This document shows, in pieces, positions 28,701-57,971 of a stretch of 64,000 nt of DNA (position 1 is its first letter; each line of letters begins with the position of its first letter). A program made the position numbers and the translations under genes. A model generated the notes under the pieces. That model made no database searches. It saw only the letters and a list, made by a program, of their open reading frames with translations, and was not told where the DNA came from. The DNA is from Phallusia fumigata (Eukaryota; Chordata; Ascidiacea; Phlebobranchia; Ascidiidae). The stretch lies in NCBI GenBank assembly GCA_008931825.1, contig QXVZ01003926.1, forward strand, positions 157,031-221,030. The letters run 5' to 3'.

Positions 28701-29200
28701 AAAACCCTAAACCCATTGTCTTCGCACCACAAAAATTCCGACCCGCTCTGGTTTGCTGTTTTTGGCCGATTTAAAATTTCGGTCTTTGCACAATCCGCGT
28801 TTTGTCTTCTGCCAAGTGGAATCGACAAGCACCATTTGTATGCAAACATTTTATAGTGGGTGGGTACGTGGGCACAACGCTAATGGAGGCTAAGTTGTTA
28901 GCGCCATGTTGATTTTATACTTAGCCAGATCTTTTGCGTCACGTGAAATGTTGGCTTTAGGTTCATGTATTGTTACCACTAATCACTCAATGTTGAATCC
29001 ATTGATATTTCCGCAGTGATATGGAACGAATGGGAATCGATAGCACGAATGATCAAGACCACCTGATCGAAACGATCCAAAAGATCTCCGCGCAACAGCT
29101 GGAGCAGCAGGATGCAGATGTTGATGGCCAAAGAAGATCAGCATCATCAATGTTACCTTCCTACAACGAGAGTCAACGACTCACCGGGATTTCCGTGTGA
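7181..29200 (+). CDS. Eph: Eph receptor tyrosine kinase, 19 exons found, signal-peptide exon not found
   Basis: This is a single-pass receptor for membrane-bound ephrins. The 19 exons give 1063 codons including the stop, and every junction keeps the frame. Domain order is ephrin-binding, Cys-rich, FN3-1, FN3-2, transmembrane, juxtamembrane [10 protein letters not shown], kinase, SAM and a class II PDZ ligand, the full Eph layout. Kinase landmarks are intact ([18 protein letters not shown]), so an active enzyme is expected. The first exon found opens in phase 1 at I-L-L-D-T-R-T, which follows the signal peptide in the family, so only the leader exon is missing. Exon lengths and phases match the inverted paralogue at 33290-51720. 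One donor, GTTCGT at 9322, is weak, but phase and homology support it. Exon coordinates are given in the domain entries. Vertebrate-style class (EphA or EphB) cannot be assigned from reading alone. Confidence 0.95.
11195..15608 (+). other. Eph: Cys-rich (sushi/EGF-like) exons of the + strand Eph
   Basis: Two exons, 11195-11312 and 15453-15608, are joined in phase 1 across a 4.1-kb intron. The first reads Y-C-N-G-E-G-D-W then [11 protein letters not shown]. The second carries C-S-P-G-Y-F-K, C-Q-R-C-P and [11 protein letters not shown], the Cys pattern of the Eph linker between the ligand-binding domain and the fibronectin repeats. The 4.1-kb intron holds several unrelated open frames that do not look like genes. 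Confidence 0.93.
18308..22784 (+). other. Eph: Two fibronectin III domains and transmembrane exon of the + strand Eph
   Basis: FN3-1 is split over 18308-18416 (S-K-P-R-N-L, then [10 protein letters not shown]), 20135-20279 (C-F-R-C, then C-A-P-C, then Y-A-F-Y-K-F-Q) and 20996-21089. FN3-2 begins in 21992-22221 (P-S-A-V-L-D-V-R, with W-S-P-P and a glycosylation sequon N-R-T) and ends in 22585-22784 ([13 protein letters not shown]). The last exon then runs through an acidic, Ser-rich stalk into a Val/Leu/Ile-rich membrane helix ([11 protein letters not shown] onward) and stops at the basic anchor C-R-R. Confidence 0.94.
24302..27463 (+). other. Eph: Juxtamembrane and kinase exons of the + strand Eph
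   Basis: Five exons: 24302-24510, 25330-25577, 26640-26849, 27002-27151 and 27276-27463. The first has the juxtamembrane pair [10 protein letters not shown], the regulatory phosphotyrosine site of the family, and opens the glycine loop I-G-G-G|E-F-G-E-V across the intron. The ATP lysine is in V-A-I-K-T-L-K. The catalytic loop is H-R-D-L-A-A-R-N and the metal motif is D-F-G-M-S-R; Met replaces the Leu seen in the paralogue. The activation loop gives [16 protein letters not shown]. The final exon ends in phase 2 after the kinase C-lobe. Parts of three of these exons are nearly identical in DNA to the inverted paralogue. Confidence 0.96.
27636..29200 (+). other. Eph: SAM domain and PDZ-ligand exons of the + strand Eph
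   Basis: Exon 27636-27968 starts with a Ser/Pro-rich linker of about 70 residues, longer than in the paralogue. It then enters the SAM fold ([25 protein letters not shown]). Exon 29017-29200 ends the SAM domain (M-E-R-M-G-I-D) and adds a Gln-rich tail that stops at TGA 29198-29200 after G-I-S-V. Ile at -2 and Val at 0 make a class II PDZ-binding end, as is usual for Eph receptors. Confidence 0.94.
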
Positions 29201-29960
29201 AAAGAAACTTGGCTGGTTGAGGTCAACCTATTAAAGAGCAGTGGCCGTTCGAGAGTTGGCGGTATAGAGAAACGTAGAAGAACCTCATAATCGAAAAACT
29301 GACCGTTCCTGGCTAATTACGAGGGTTCAACAGACTGTATGAGCCGCTTGGCGTTTTTTGGGAGTGTTTTGTACAGCTCTAATTTACACCGGATTTCGGC
29401 AAAAATCGACAATCATTTGTACTCCCATTTATTAGCTGCGTTGCGCTGTGCAGTTTCTTTCTTGCTTCATAGTTATGTGCAATTGATTTTCTCTTGGACA
29501 ATTTTAAAACAGCCTTTGGACATGAAATATCTTCGGCTACTAGATCGTTAATTTCAGCTCTGGTGTTGTTTGGTTGTCATGTTCCTATTTCCTGTTTTTT
29601 TTTTGTTACAGTGTCTATGGTGTGCTTGCACACTTTGCAACGCGAAAGCTTGTGTCTTAATACTATCCAAGCCTTGATAAGCTTTTAAACACTCCTGGTG
29701 AATGTGGCTTGCTGGCTTGGCTGTAGTAAACGTTATAATTTGTTCACAATATGTGTTGTTTCTTAGTACCCAGGTCAGCATTTTTTTTTGTTAAAAAATC
29801 CTAATTTCAGCAAAATTTTAAAAGAAACAAATAGCGACCCTATGGTCGAAAGTGGACCAAATTTACCTTCATCATGTTTTTACTAATTTGCATAGCGTTA
29901 TTTATTTGTTGCTGCCTTTTGTTTGTTATTCATCATAGTACCGCGCTGATTCGTGTACTA

Positions 29961-29966
29961 AATAAA
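29961..29966 (+). promoter_or_regulatory. Possible poly(A) signal of the + strand Eph
   Basis: AATAAA lies 761 bases after the stop codon, in AT-rich sequence. It would give a 3' UTR of about 0.8 kb. Use is unproven. Confidence 0.4.
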
Positions 29967-31379
29967 TTAAAATCGTCCGCTTACAAAACTTTGCATTATT
30001 GAACTGCTTTGAGCGTTTTAGATTTTTTTGCTCTGAACAAAAAATCATTGCTTTGTAGTTAAATCATATTAATTTTACTGCACATGAAAAGGGTTTAGTC
30101 CCCAGTGAGTTGTTTATAACATCAGCGGTTAGGCATTTAAAGAAATGTTAATTTCCACGGTGCTGCCTGCCGTCAAACGGTGCTGAGAAATGAAGAAATA
30201 CATTTTCATTGGCAACGCTTGATAATCACTGAAAGTTGTTCCTTCAATTAACAAACCTGCAAAGTAGATTCACATCGTTTCAATCGCACTATGTCATACC
30301 TAATGTAGAACAACTTAGCTGGTAATTCCTAGGAATGTGTCGGAATTTGTCACAAACGTCATAGAATTGTTGTAACACAAGCGCCTAAAGCAGCGTTTCA
30401 CATGCCAATGATAAAATGGTCGTTCCTGGCCTTCTAACGCTTAAAGCGATCGTCACATCAACAGGGCACCACCAAGGCCGATTTTTTTAATTTCAGCTTG
30501 GTTTGTGGAGCACATGGGTTGATCATAGCGGGATAGTCCTTGTCATCCGATTGTGGTTTTCACAAGGTAATGTTCACGCCACGAAAGTTGGATCAATGCT
30601 TGTTTGGATTGATGTCATATTATTCTTCTCGCGTTCCCATGGTATTTTTGTGCGAATTCCGAATCAGTGATTGATCAGCACAGATGTGGATTAAAAGTCA
30701 TATTCCAAGTATTTCAAGTAGCTTTATGTAGTGTGCAGATTTTTCATACAACTTGTCAAGAAAATCATATTAGGTGAAAAATGCCGCTCGTGATTTTTAA
30801 ATTTGTTTGAACAAATAAGTCAATTAAATTGTGTAAGATTGTCACTTTGCTCGACGCCGATAATAGACGTATGCTTCTGTTAAACATAAAAGATGTTTTT
30901 TTAAATTAATCCATGACGTCGGGAGACTTAAGCTAGACGGCTCACACAAATTGTTTACGGGCGCGGAATTTACGAGTACAACGCACAACCACTTTTAAAA
31001 ACGTTATTTGAGTGGTGGGAAAAGCCAACAATTTTTGGGGGGCATTTGGCCTAGTAGCCTGTCAATGTACATGAAACAAAAAACAACGAAACTGTCAAAC
31101 CTTTGTTCAAATTATAAACTTGCCAAATCAGGATTCGCCAGACCTCCACTTTTCCAGAGAAGTTGTTTTGTACAAATCAGATAAAACGCGCTTTTCTTTT
31201 GATAACAGGTTATAGTTCGTCATGTAACAATTTGGTTGACTTCCTTTTTGGGACTCACGGTCATATTAACCCTTTTATAGGGGAAAAGCAAAAAAATTCG
31301 AAGATTTTTGTTTTGTTTTTTTTCAAAGCAAGTTTTATATGTATGTGTTACCACGACATATAAATAAACACAGGGGGTA

Positions 31380-32600
31380 AACGCCAAGGTAAAAGCGGCA
31401 TTTCAGAGACCAGGCCATTTAACTAAAAAATCGGCACGTCTGTTTTTTTGGACGGCATTTGAATATTCGAAGATCTTCATTATGTGGAGAGCATATAAAT
31501 CTTTTCAGAGTTGGAGCACATTGTGTGTATACTTAGATTGATATGTAACATATCGAGCACACAACAAAATACAATTTAGAAGGGGTGCGGTAGAACTATT
31601 GGTATTAGTTCCGAACAAACATAAAAGACAATTCGGTCTGATATTTAACAACATTTTAGTTGAAATCCAAGAAGTGACTTGTTCCCAATATGTAGCAACG
31701 ACATTACACGCATAAAACAAATGATACAAAGATTCGGGGGTATCTCCACAGAAAACGCAAAGTTCAGAGGTTACTTTTTCGAATGTGTACAGCTTATCGT
31801 TTGTAATGATGGCTCTTAAGTTAAATTTTATTTGGAAAACTCTTAATTTGGTTTCTACTGTACACGTATAGTTGTTCTAGTAATTAAGCCCCCAGTTTGT
31901 TTTTTCAGTCCAAGTTTCTAAATCATTTTCCCAATTATTTTGCTGTTTTAGTGGTGGCTCTGTGGTAAACTCTTTAATATATTGATAGGTTTGCACACTG
32001 TTGTCCGCAGGCCTATTGTATCTAAACAATTTGGTACTGTTTGGTTAACTGGTTTCACAGACTGTCAATCTTCTAGGTCCCATTCCTTTGGGATTGCGGC
32101 AATTAATTTGATGAATTCATTAAAACCCTTATTGGAAGGCATAAAGTTAAATTTAATTGAAAGTTCATCATATGTCATGTAATCGCCCTCTATATTAATC
32201 AGATCGAAATGACTACAAACGCCGACACGGATAAGATCAGGCACGTAACAGGATTTCGAGTGGTATCGTACTTTTGTATTTAGCCATATGGGCCAAAAAT
32301 AGTTTGTGTTAAAGACGTCGATTTGGCAAAAAGTTTGCAGTCGAAAACTGCTTTTCTTAATGTACGCGGAGGAATAGTTTGTAGAAAAGCTTGGGTTTGG
32401 GGGATATATTGCTGCCCATCCAGGTATTAAATTCATTCACATTCGTGTGTGAGTGTTCAAGATTTTTCAATGGTGATGAATAAGAGTCGTCAAAAAGTTT
32501 ATTAATCCACTTTGAATTTAGTGATAAAAGGTATGCATCAATATCTATCATATTAGCTCCCCCAGATTCAGGGTAATTGCAAAAAAAAATCCGAAGATAG
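31380..32600 (-). mobile_element. Decayed non-LTR retrotransposon (L1/Tx1-like) fragment, 3' part of the reverse-transcriptase ORF
   Basis: On the minus strand, three frames read successive parts of the C-terminal region of a LINE polymerase ORF. 32357-32638 has G-G-A-N-M-I-D-I-D-A-Y with N-S-K-W-I, the end of the reverse-transcriptase domain. 32065-32436 has Y-F-W-P-I-W-L-N and G-D-Y-M-T-Y-D-E-L, then L-I-A-A-I-P-K-E-W. About 31505-31790 has the zinc-knuckle-like C-V-F-C with H-L-F-Y-A-C and W-E-Q-V-T-S-W-I. The frame changes between them, so the copy is frameshifted and cannot make protein. No endonuclease or catalytic reverse-transcriptase motif precedes it, so it is 5'-truncated, as most LINE copies are. 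T-runs near 31300-31325 on the + strand could be its poly(A) tail. Edges are approximate. L1/Tx1 is my best clade guess from the C-terminal motifs. Confidence 0.75.
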
Positions 32601-32819
32601 CATGAGTGGTGATAACAATTGTTCAGTGGCGCCACCAAGTGTCCTGAAACTTAACTCCGGTTTCAGGTTAAAAAATGGGCACGTTTAGATTCAGGAAACA
32701 GGGAAAAAATAATTTCTCTGTCAGTTTAAGCTGACTAAATTAAACTTGACTTTTTCTTCAGATTGCCTCACTGACTTAACCCATGATTTTTCATGTATTT
32801 GCGGAAACTTTTTGCAAGT

Positions 32820-32825
32820 TTTATT
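32820..32825 (-). promoter_or_regulatory. Possible poly(A) signal of the - strand Eph
   Basis: TTTATT on the + strand is AATAAA on the minus strand, about 465 bases after the stop codon at 33290-33292 and before the LINE fragment. Use is unproven. Confidence 0.35.
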
Positions 32826-33289
32826 GGTTTCTTCAGGAAACCCAGCACAGTGGACAAAATAAAATAAATAAAAGACAGAGAAAACAGCTTAATAGCGAAA
32901 AGCATCATGTAAATAATTTGGTAAGTCAACTGTGTTGCAGCATAGGAAAAAACTTTGACACAACTTCAACATATTGTAAACGTACTTTGGTAGCAAGGAT
33001 AAAAACTACATGCACGCGCAATATTCAAGATAAAGGACAAATGACAGCACACAAACAGGAAAGGCCTGTCCAGTCGTTTGTTTGGCATGACGCTAACACA
33101 GCAATTTAAGCATCACTAACGACAGGCAAACATCAACATCATGCGGAGGCGCCAACAGCATAAGTCGATAGTTCTCGTTTTGAGTGCATAATATTTTGTG
33201 CCAGCTGGCACATTTCTCTTCTTTGTCTCCTATGGACCGTAGACGTGCCAAAATGCTTTCACATCAAAGACATATTTTCTAATCCGTTT

Positions 33290-51720
<18,431 letters not shown>

Positions 51721-52710
51721 CTTGAATGTAATGTCGAAATAAACTTCTTTCTGAGCGAAATATGATTCAGAACGATAAATAATAATCTGTGACACCTATT
51801 TGAGTTCAATAGGTGCTGAGTTTCTCATAACGAACTTCGCTTCTCTTGCTGGTTTGTTCCACTGATGATGAACAGCGCGCGCATTCACAGTCGACTTTCG
51901 GATTCCCTTTTTTCCTTTTTTGTCTTGGACATCTTTAGCGCTCAGCGCGGTAGATGTCATGCGTTTAACAATCCGCTAGGCCGTTTTATCTTTGTAGTTT
52001 GAGCTTTTACAAGACACAACAGTTTTTTGACCATATCTCTGTCGGTTGCTAAAAAAATATTTTGTCCTAAACATAGTCGTCTTTTTTTCAAAAAAGTATT
52101 CTGACACTCCTCATACAAAATATTGTGCCTTTCAGTGCATCTCCAGTACATAAGAGTTATCAAACAATTTCGCGTATCACATGCCTCTTTCGAAGGAAGG
52201 GTCGAATATTTTTGCTGCGTACCATACCGTACTACTGCACCGTCCCGTACTGCCTTCCTTGGTTAAGGATAGCTGGAAGGTACCGGACATATTGAGTTGT
52301 GCTTACTACGTAGCTCGATGCGAAGGGAGTACTGTAGCTTTTGATGATTTTGCTACCTTACTAACGTTACGTACTGTGCCAAACCGTGGTGCTATATTTG
52401 GCCCCAAGCCTGGTTTCAGACATAAATTTTTTTCGGAAACGCTGAGGAGTCATGGACAAAAACCAGACTCTTCCAACAGCGTTTACAATAATAGGCATTA
52501 AGTTACTTTTAGATAATTTCTGGTTGGTTCGGTTTAAATGTATTTTTATAGGATCCAATGCAATAATACTTCTATGCAAAGTAAAAGCTTCTAAAAAATA
52601 TGTTCCCACCAAGGTGACGTAAATTTGTAGTTCTGTCTGCAAATAAAAATAAATACCACACTTGTTTTATTAAAGTAACTGAGCACTGAGCAGTACAATT
52701 TCCAAGGAAT
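51721..52710. promoter_or_regulatory. Divergent promoter region between the - strand Eph and COMMD4
   Basis: The start codons of the two genes lie 990 bases apart and point away from each other, so both promoters and 5' UTRs should be here. I see no clear TATA box or CpG cluster. A 106-codon open frame at 52181-52501 (+) has no recognised similarity and no splice support. Confidence 0.5.
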
Positions 52711-55143
52711 ATGGTAAGATTTTATCAATGAAAATGTTTGTGGTTACACGTAGTGACATAAACTTTTACTTTAATTTTAGAGGTTTCGGTTTTGTGGAGA
52801 TCTTGATTGTCCTGACTGGGTATTGGCCGAAATCAACATTTTGGCTAGATTGGTAACTATTAAATTTGTTGTATTTTCTGTAGCTATGTCAAACTGTATT
52901 AATTGTCAGTAGCAGTAAAATACTTGTTAAACAGTCATCTCTGTGAAACCCTGTTTTTGTACGTTTGTACTCTGCAATCCTATTCATAAACATTAATGCC
53001 TGAAACGGATTTCTGTTGCTGTGTAGCTTTGTCTAGTTTATTCAACTTCTTCTGTGAAGTAAAACAAATTAAGCTAAACACTAAACATTGTTTTGTTATA
53101 CTCAAAGCAAACAATCTTTGTATCTGTGAGATTTACATGCTTTTAGTAAGATTTTATGTTTAAAAAACGTTTTACTTGATATCATGTCCCAAGGTTTACT
53201 GTATACATTTTATTTAAGTAAGTGTTAAATTTATGTATTCTTGACCCACTTTCATTCGTTTTTATCAACTATTGTGTAATTTAAATACATCATGCTATAC
53301 TTCACATATTTGCAGACATCTGTGAAAATGAAACTGCTTGTTACCCAAGTAATAAAAGGTCTTTTGGAAGAAGAAATTGATGTGAGTTTATGTTGTTTTG
53401 TGGTTGTAATCAGCTGGCAACTGTAACAAAATCAAATAAAAGAGCATTTGATTTATTGTATTTAACATATTTTTTCGAGAATATTTCCATTGTAGTATAT
53501 AAATGAATTGACGAAATGATTATGTACTTAATTTTTGTTGTTTTACAGTTTGCAAAAATAGAGAAGTTAACTGCAGATGCCAAATATGGTAAGACCTTGT
53601 GTTAAAAAACATTGTGATTTGACTGCTTGAGGAATTTCTGTTTATAAGTATTTCCAATCTAAATGCAACTCACACTATGCTTTTATGGTTTCTACCGGTT
53701 AAATCAAATTTATCAATTTTAGTGCGACTAATTAGACATGTTTGTATTGTGTAGTGAAGAGTACATTCTTTTACATTGCTTCACAGTTTCTAAAATGTTA
53801 AGACATGTTTTTCTTTTAAAGATGTTGGAGATATAAAGGCCAGCATAGCCGGACTAGAGTTTATCATTTCAAGCTCAGCAAAACATGAAGTAGATGGAGA
53901 AACATTGTCAAATGAACTGCAACAGCTTGGTCTGCCAAAAGGTTCTCACTGCATACAGTGCTATGTATAACTTTTCTTGCTTTTCTTTTTTTTACACAGC
54001 TTGTCCACACACTTTTGGTATGAAATAGTTGTAGGGTTTGAATGAAATTTTTCCATCTGGTGGATAATCATGGAAGTGTGTCATCCATTTCTGTTGACTA
54101 AATAGCCCCAGTAGTTATACTTCTAGTCCACTTAAAATGGGTTTAATTCGTTAATCCAAATTGGATGACATACAGACAGAAAAATGATTCATTTGATGCC
54201 CTAAACAACAGTTAACCACTAGTAGTCTCATAAAATGGGTTAAATTATAAAACAAACTGGATGCGATTAGGATAGTTTTCAGAAAATCTATTGGGGTACA
54301 TTAATTGCTGTGTTTACCTAGCAGTTAACCTTTTAGTCCTAATAAAGTTTAAAGATTGTGCCATAGTGATGTGTCATTCCATTTTCTTAGTTATTGTTTT
54401 ATTCCCCAATTTTTTATCAATTTAAACTTTCACACACGATTTGTAGAATTTATTTAAAATATCTGCTACAGTTTTGACATGTATCTAGAATAATGCATGA
54501 TCTACACTTTTCCATATCAAGGGACACATGTGTTTTTGCCTGTAGTCACAAAAGGCATAGGTATGTGACACAATGTCAAATAATGTGGAAAAATGCATTG
54601 ATGCCACTTATGTCTTTCAAATTTTTACATCCATAGCTTTACATTTTGTTTTGTTTTCAAATTTGTATTGCTTGCAGAACATTCAACAGCCTTGTGTAAA
54701 ACATATGAGTCCAAATCGGATGCCCTACATCAAGAGCTGCTATTAAAAAGTTTTCGTAAAACTGCCAGCTTACAAGATGTTGATTGGAAAATCAACCCAA
54801 TCCTTCCTGGTCAAAAGGAGCGCACAGTTGATGTCAGATTAATGGTTTGTTACAGCAATACTTGTTTAAGCCTAATAGTAAATTAAGCTGCTTTAAAAAA
54901 ACATTTTTTCAGTTGGAAGATAGGTGTACAAAGCAAAAGGAGATTATTGAATTTGTGGCCAATGAAAGCAAATTTCTTGTTCTTTTGCATGGTAAGCAAA
55001 ATTGTAGTCCCAACAGAAGTGGTCAACAAACATAAATGATACAATACAATAGAGCAACACTAAAGATGCCAGGAGATAAAATTTGTTTTTTATTCGCAGA
55101 AATGAAAGTCATACAAAGCCAAATGCAGCAAATTGAGATTTGA
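52711..55143 (+). CDS. COMMD4: COMM domain-containing protein 4, 8 coding exons
   Basis: COMMD4 is one of ten COMMD subunits that assemble with CCDC22 and CCDC93 for endosomal cargo recycling and NF-kB control. Exons: 52711-52713 (ATG only), 52781-52852, 53316-53381, 53549-53588, 53822-53941, 54678-54844, 54913-54991 and 55100-55143, giving 196 residues against about 199 in vertebrates. All junctions keep the frame. Recognition comes from [17 protein letters not shown] at the start, then K-L-T-A-D-A-K, S-S-A-K-H, V-D-G-E-T-L, and [12 protein letters not shown], all characteristic of COMMD4. The C-terminal COMM domain spans about residues 118-190 and has the expected D-V-D-W-K-I-N and V-D-V-R-L strands. 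Odd points: the start codon forms an exon by itself, and the donors after exons 5 and 6 (GTTCTC and GTTTGT) are weak. Confidence 0.94.
54109..54360 (+). repeat. Degenerate tandem repeat, three units of about 100-113 bp, in COMMD4 intron 5
   Basis: Units begin near 54109, 54209 and 54322. Each opens CAGT(T)A followed by a TAGTC element, then (T)AAAATGGGTT or a decayed form of it. Units 1 and 2 are most alike; unit 3 is cut short. No coding potential. Confidence 0.55.
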
Positions 55144-55202
55144 TTATTAACAGCGCCATTTTTTATCATCTCCTGTTGATTTCGTTCATTTTGTGCATGT
55201 GC

Positions 55203-55208
55203 AATAAA
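55203..55208 (+). promoter_or_regulatory. Poly(A) signal of COMMD4
   Basis: AATAAA lies 60 bases after the TGA and is followed by a GT/T-containing stretch. A short 3' UTR like this is plausible for a compact gene. Confidence 0.6.
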
Positions 55209-56243
55209 CTTGATTCATTCCAAAACTTGATGCCTCTCCATGTGGGATTGCATCATATTTTTTAACAGGCAGCATGGACTGTGCTATTTTGGATTTATGT
55301 GAACCAATGCTTGTTCAAGTAGCCGTGGCTTGGCCGAAGAGGCGTTTTTCCTGGGAAAAAATGCGGTGTCGGAAGAAAAGCCATATGAGACTTAATTTTT
55401 CTATTCTCTGACCAAATTAAACACTTGAAGCTGGTTCAATTTGTATTTAAAAAAAGACATTTCGTTAAATGTCCAGGCAGCACTGTTGCCGCAAAAACAT
55501 CAGCCTGACTAAGACAGGGATATTGAGGGTGCAGAAGATCTATTGTTCCGAGCCCGAGAGCTACTAAGGGGACTGAATGAGTTTGTACCTTTCGAGTGCA
55601 AAGTAACAAGTCGAGTCTTTTACTCCACGAGTCTGACACTCATTCATATGCGCGTAACAACAACATGATAAAAAGTACTCCGTTTTGTTTGTGTTCATAC
55701 GAGACGGATGGGAAAATATGGCTTGTGTAGAACATACTAATATCTCGAAAAGTAAAATTGTTTCAGGACCATGCAACAAAATTTCATCACCCTCGCAAAT
55801 GATGTGGTAGTCTTGGTAGTTATTCAGTAGCAGTGACTTGGGTCAAAGTATTTTTTAGGAATCAGAAATTTCGATTTCCTATTCATTACAATACTTACGA
55901 CAACCCAAGGACCCTTCTCAATGACGGCCACTTCAATTTTCTTTTCCGAGGTGTAGATGCGGTGACAATTATAGCGCTGGTGAGAAGTATTGGACCTCCC
56001 AAGGCTTTGATTAAAGTGTCAACCGTTTCCACGTTTCGGGACAAACCTAAATGTAAATAAACACCATTCTAGACAAGGTGACTTATAAAGAAATGTGCAT
56101 GTGTGGCCTGCGTTTGAAGGCCAATATTTTCCAGCGGTGCGTTGATTAATTGGACCGTAATTCAAAAAAATCCTATAATTCAAAAAAAGTGCTAAAGAAA
56201 ACTGTACAAATTAGATCATATTTTGTTATTCATAGTTTGCATG
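55209..56243. other. Intergenic region between COMMD4 and the EF-hand gene
   Basis: The two genes converge here. Open frames on both strands are short and unrelated to known proteins. The 3' UTR of the EF-hand gene should occupy the right part. I saw no canonical AATAAA on the minus strand close to its stop. Confidence 0.5.
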
Positions 56244-57971
56244 TTAAAAGGTCAATAAATCAGCTCTGAAGTGCGTTTTCATACAATCAGCCTGTGATGA
56301 AATTTTTTTGTGATGGGAAGGTCTCTTGGAACTGCTAGGTGCGGTCAAAGTTGATGGTTGTGTCGGTAAAAGATTGCTTTGTTGGGTGGATACAATGAAA
56401 TTCTGCAGAAGTTTTTTCGCAGCGTTCTGTCTCTTCATCATCTTGTCCATTTGGCTCATAGTGCTCACGAACTCCTTGTAATCGATTAAACCCGATTCGT
56501 TCTTTTTTGCAAACCTAAACACGAGAAGTACGTAACACAATAAAAATGGAATAAATAAAACATTTTGCACCAAAATAACACCTACTTTATCATTTCGTTG
56601 ATTTCTTTAAGGGACATTTCTTCACTGTGAGTCGTCAACATTCGGATAAGATCGTCAGCAAGAATGAATCCATCATCGTTGTGGTCAAGGCATCGAAACG
56701 CCTCTCTGCGAAAATTTGTTTAAATTGTACGAAATTAAAAAACATTAAAAACATTTTTTAAGTCTGTTGCTTTCTTGGAATTTCTGAACCAGAATTGTAA
56801 ACAAACAAAGTGCCTGCAGAGGTTCACTGATTCTATGTTGGGCTTATGCCTAATTATTGAAACTTACCGCAGCTCCCCGTATTCGCCCCTTTCGTCATTG
56901 ATGTGTTCGATGAGCATGCAAAACTCGCTGAAATCAAACGTGGAATCTCCATCAACATCCATTAGCTTTGTGACCTCGTCTATTTCTTGACTTGTAGGGT
57001 TGTAGCCAAGTGCTCGCAAAGCCACCTCCAAATCTCTGTGCGTGCAACAATCGATAACAATTAAGTGGTGGGTGTGCGTGCTGTTGACATTCTAAAACTA
57101 CTCTCGCACCCAACTCTGTCGCCAACAGTTTTATGGACTTCAAACGTATGACGGGAACTGATATTTTTTAAAAGCTATTTCTGTTTTAGCGCTGGTTTGA
57201 GCATTTAGTCGCTGTATAATTAAACAATTTTGTATCAAACGTCAGGCTAAGAAGTAATCCTGACCCGATGTCCATGGTCTTTGAATTATCGATATCATAG
57301 AATTCAAAGATTTGTCGAAATTCCTCAATGTCTTCGCTTGCGAAACCCGATATTCTTTTAGAATCGTATTGCTGTTGTCGTTGTCTGCCGCCATACTGGA
57401 TTGATCTGCCTTGACGCTTGGCGCTTGCGAAAGAGTTCTTTGATCGATTGCCGCGTCCCGGAACGTCACTGCAAAATATGTGGCAATTTTAATGACCTCC
57501 GTTGTAGTTTGGATGTCATGTAATGAGAATAACTTTCTTATTTGCAAAAACCCTTGCAACACATAGAAAAAACATTAAAATATGGCACGTACATCCGCTA
57601 TACTTTCGTTAAATTTGTAAAAAAACATGTGGTAAGTGGTACATGTCCCTTTTGTGAATGCTTCTGGCTTTATTGGTAAAAACAAACATCGACCAGAATC
57701 CAAGTTTTAATGTTAATGCATGACCGGATTTTACTGCTGCCAAAAAGTAAAATAAGACTAATGTAATGCTAATTCGTTTATCTTCTTGTTTTCTGAAACA
57801 ACAGTAAATTTCTATTGATCCTTGCAAAGCATTAGATGGAATGTTGGCGTTTGCGGGTCCTTTATTATTCACACAAACGTAGCAATATTAAGTTCAAAGG
57901 TCTACATACCCAGTCATCCAGCCCATAAAATCTATCAGTTGGATATTGTGTCCACGAGATTTGTGTGCCAT
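56244..57971 (-). CDS. Four-EF-hand calcium-binding protein (calmodulin/centrin-like), 5 coding exons
   Basis: Exons in order: 57910-57971, 57265-57468, 56868-57035, 56586-56705 and 56244-56514, giving 274 residues. All phases fit. A basic, Gln-rich N-terminus (about residues 22-60) leads to EF-hand loops at 79-90 (D-I-D-N-S-K-T-M-D-I-G-D), 115-126 (D-V-D-G-D-S-T-F-D-F-S-E), 152-163 (D-H-N-D-D-G-F-I-L-A-D-D) and 188-199 (K-K-N-E-S-G-L-I-D-Y-K-E). Loops 1-3 should bind calcium; loop 4 has Lys instead of Asp at position 1 and probably does not. The C-terminal 70 residues are basic and Ser/Pro-rich with no known domain. EF pairing and spacing resemble calmodulin and centrin, but the long tails differ from both, so no symbol is given. 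The start ATG 57969-57971 is the first Met of an exon whose GTATGT donor gives the right phase. The exon 2 donor GTCAGG is weak. The first exon is the least certain part. Confidence 0.85.

Larger units (their letters stand above)
29967..33289. other. Intergenic region between the 3' ends of two convergent Eph genes
   Basis: Apart from the LINE remnant at about 31380-32600, I see AT-rich sequence with short poly-A and poly-T runs and no supported gene. It must contain the 3' UTRs of both Eph genes. Confidence 0.5.

Noticed and set aside
52181-52501. 106-codon frame (+) between the - strand Eph and COMMD4
   Set aside because: No motif or splice support, and COMMD4 already has a convincing start downstream.
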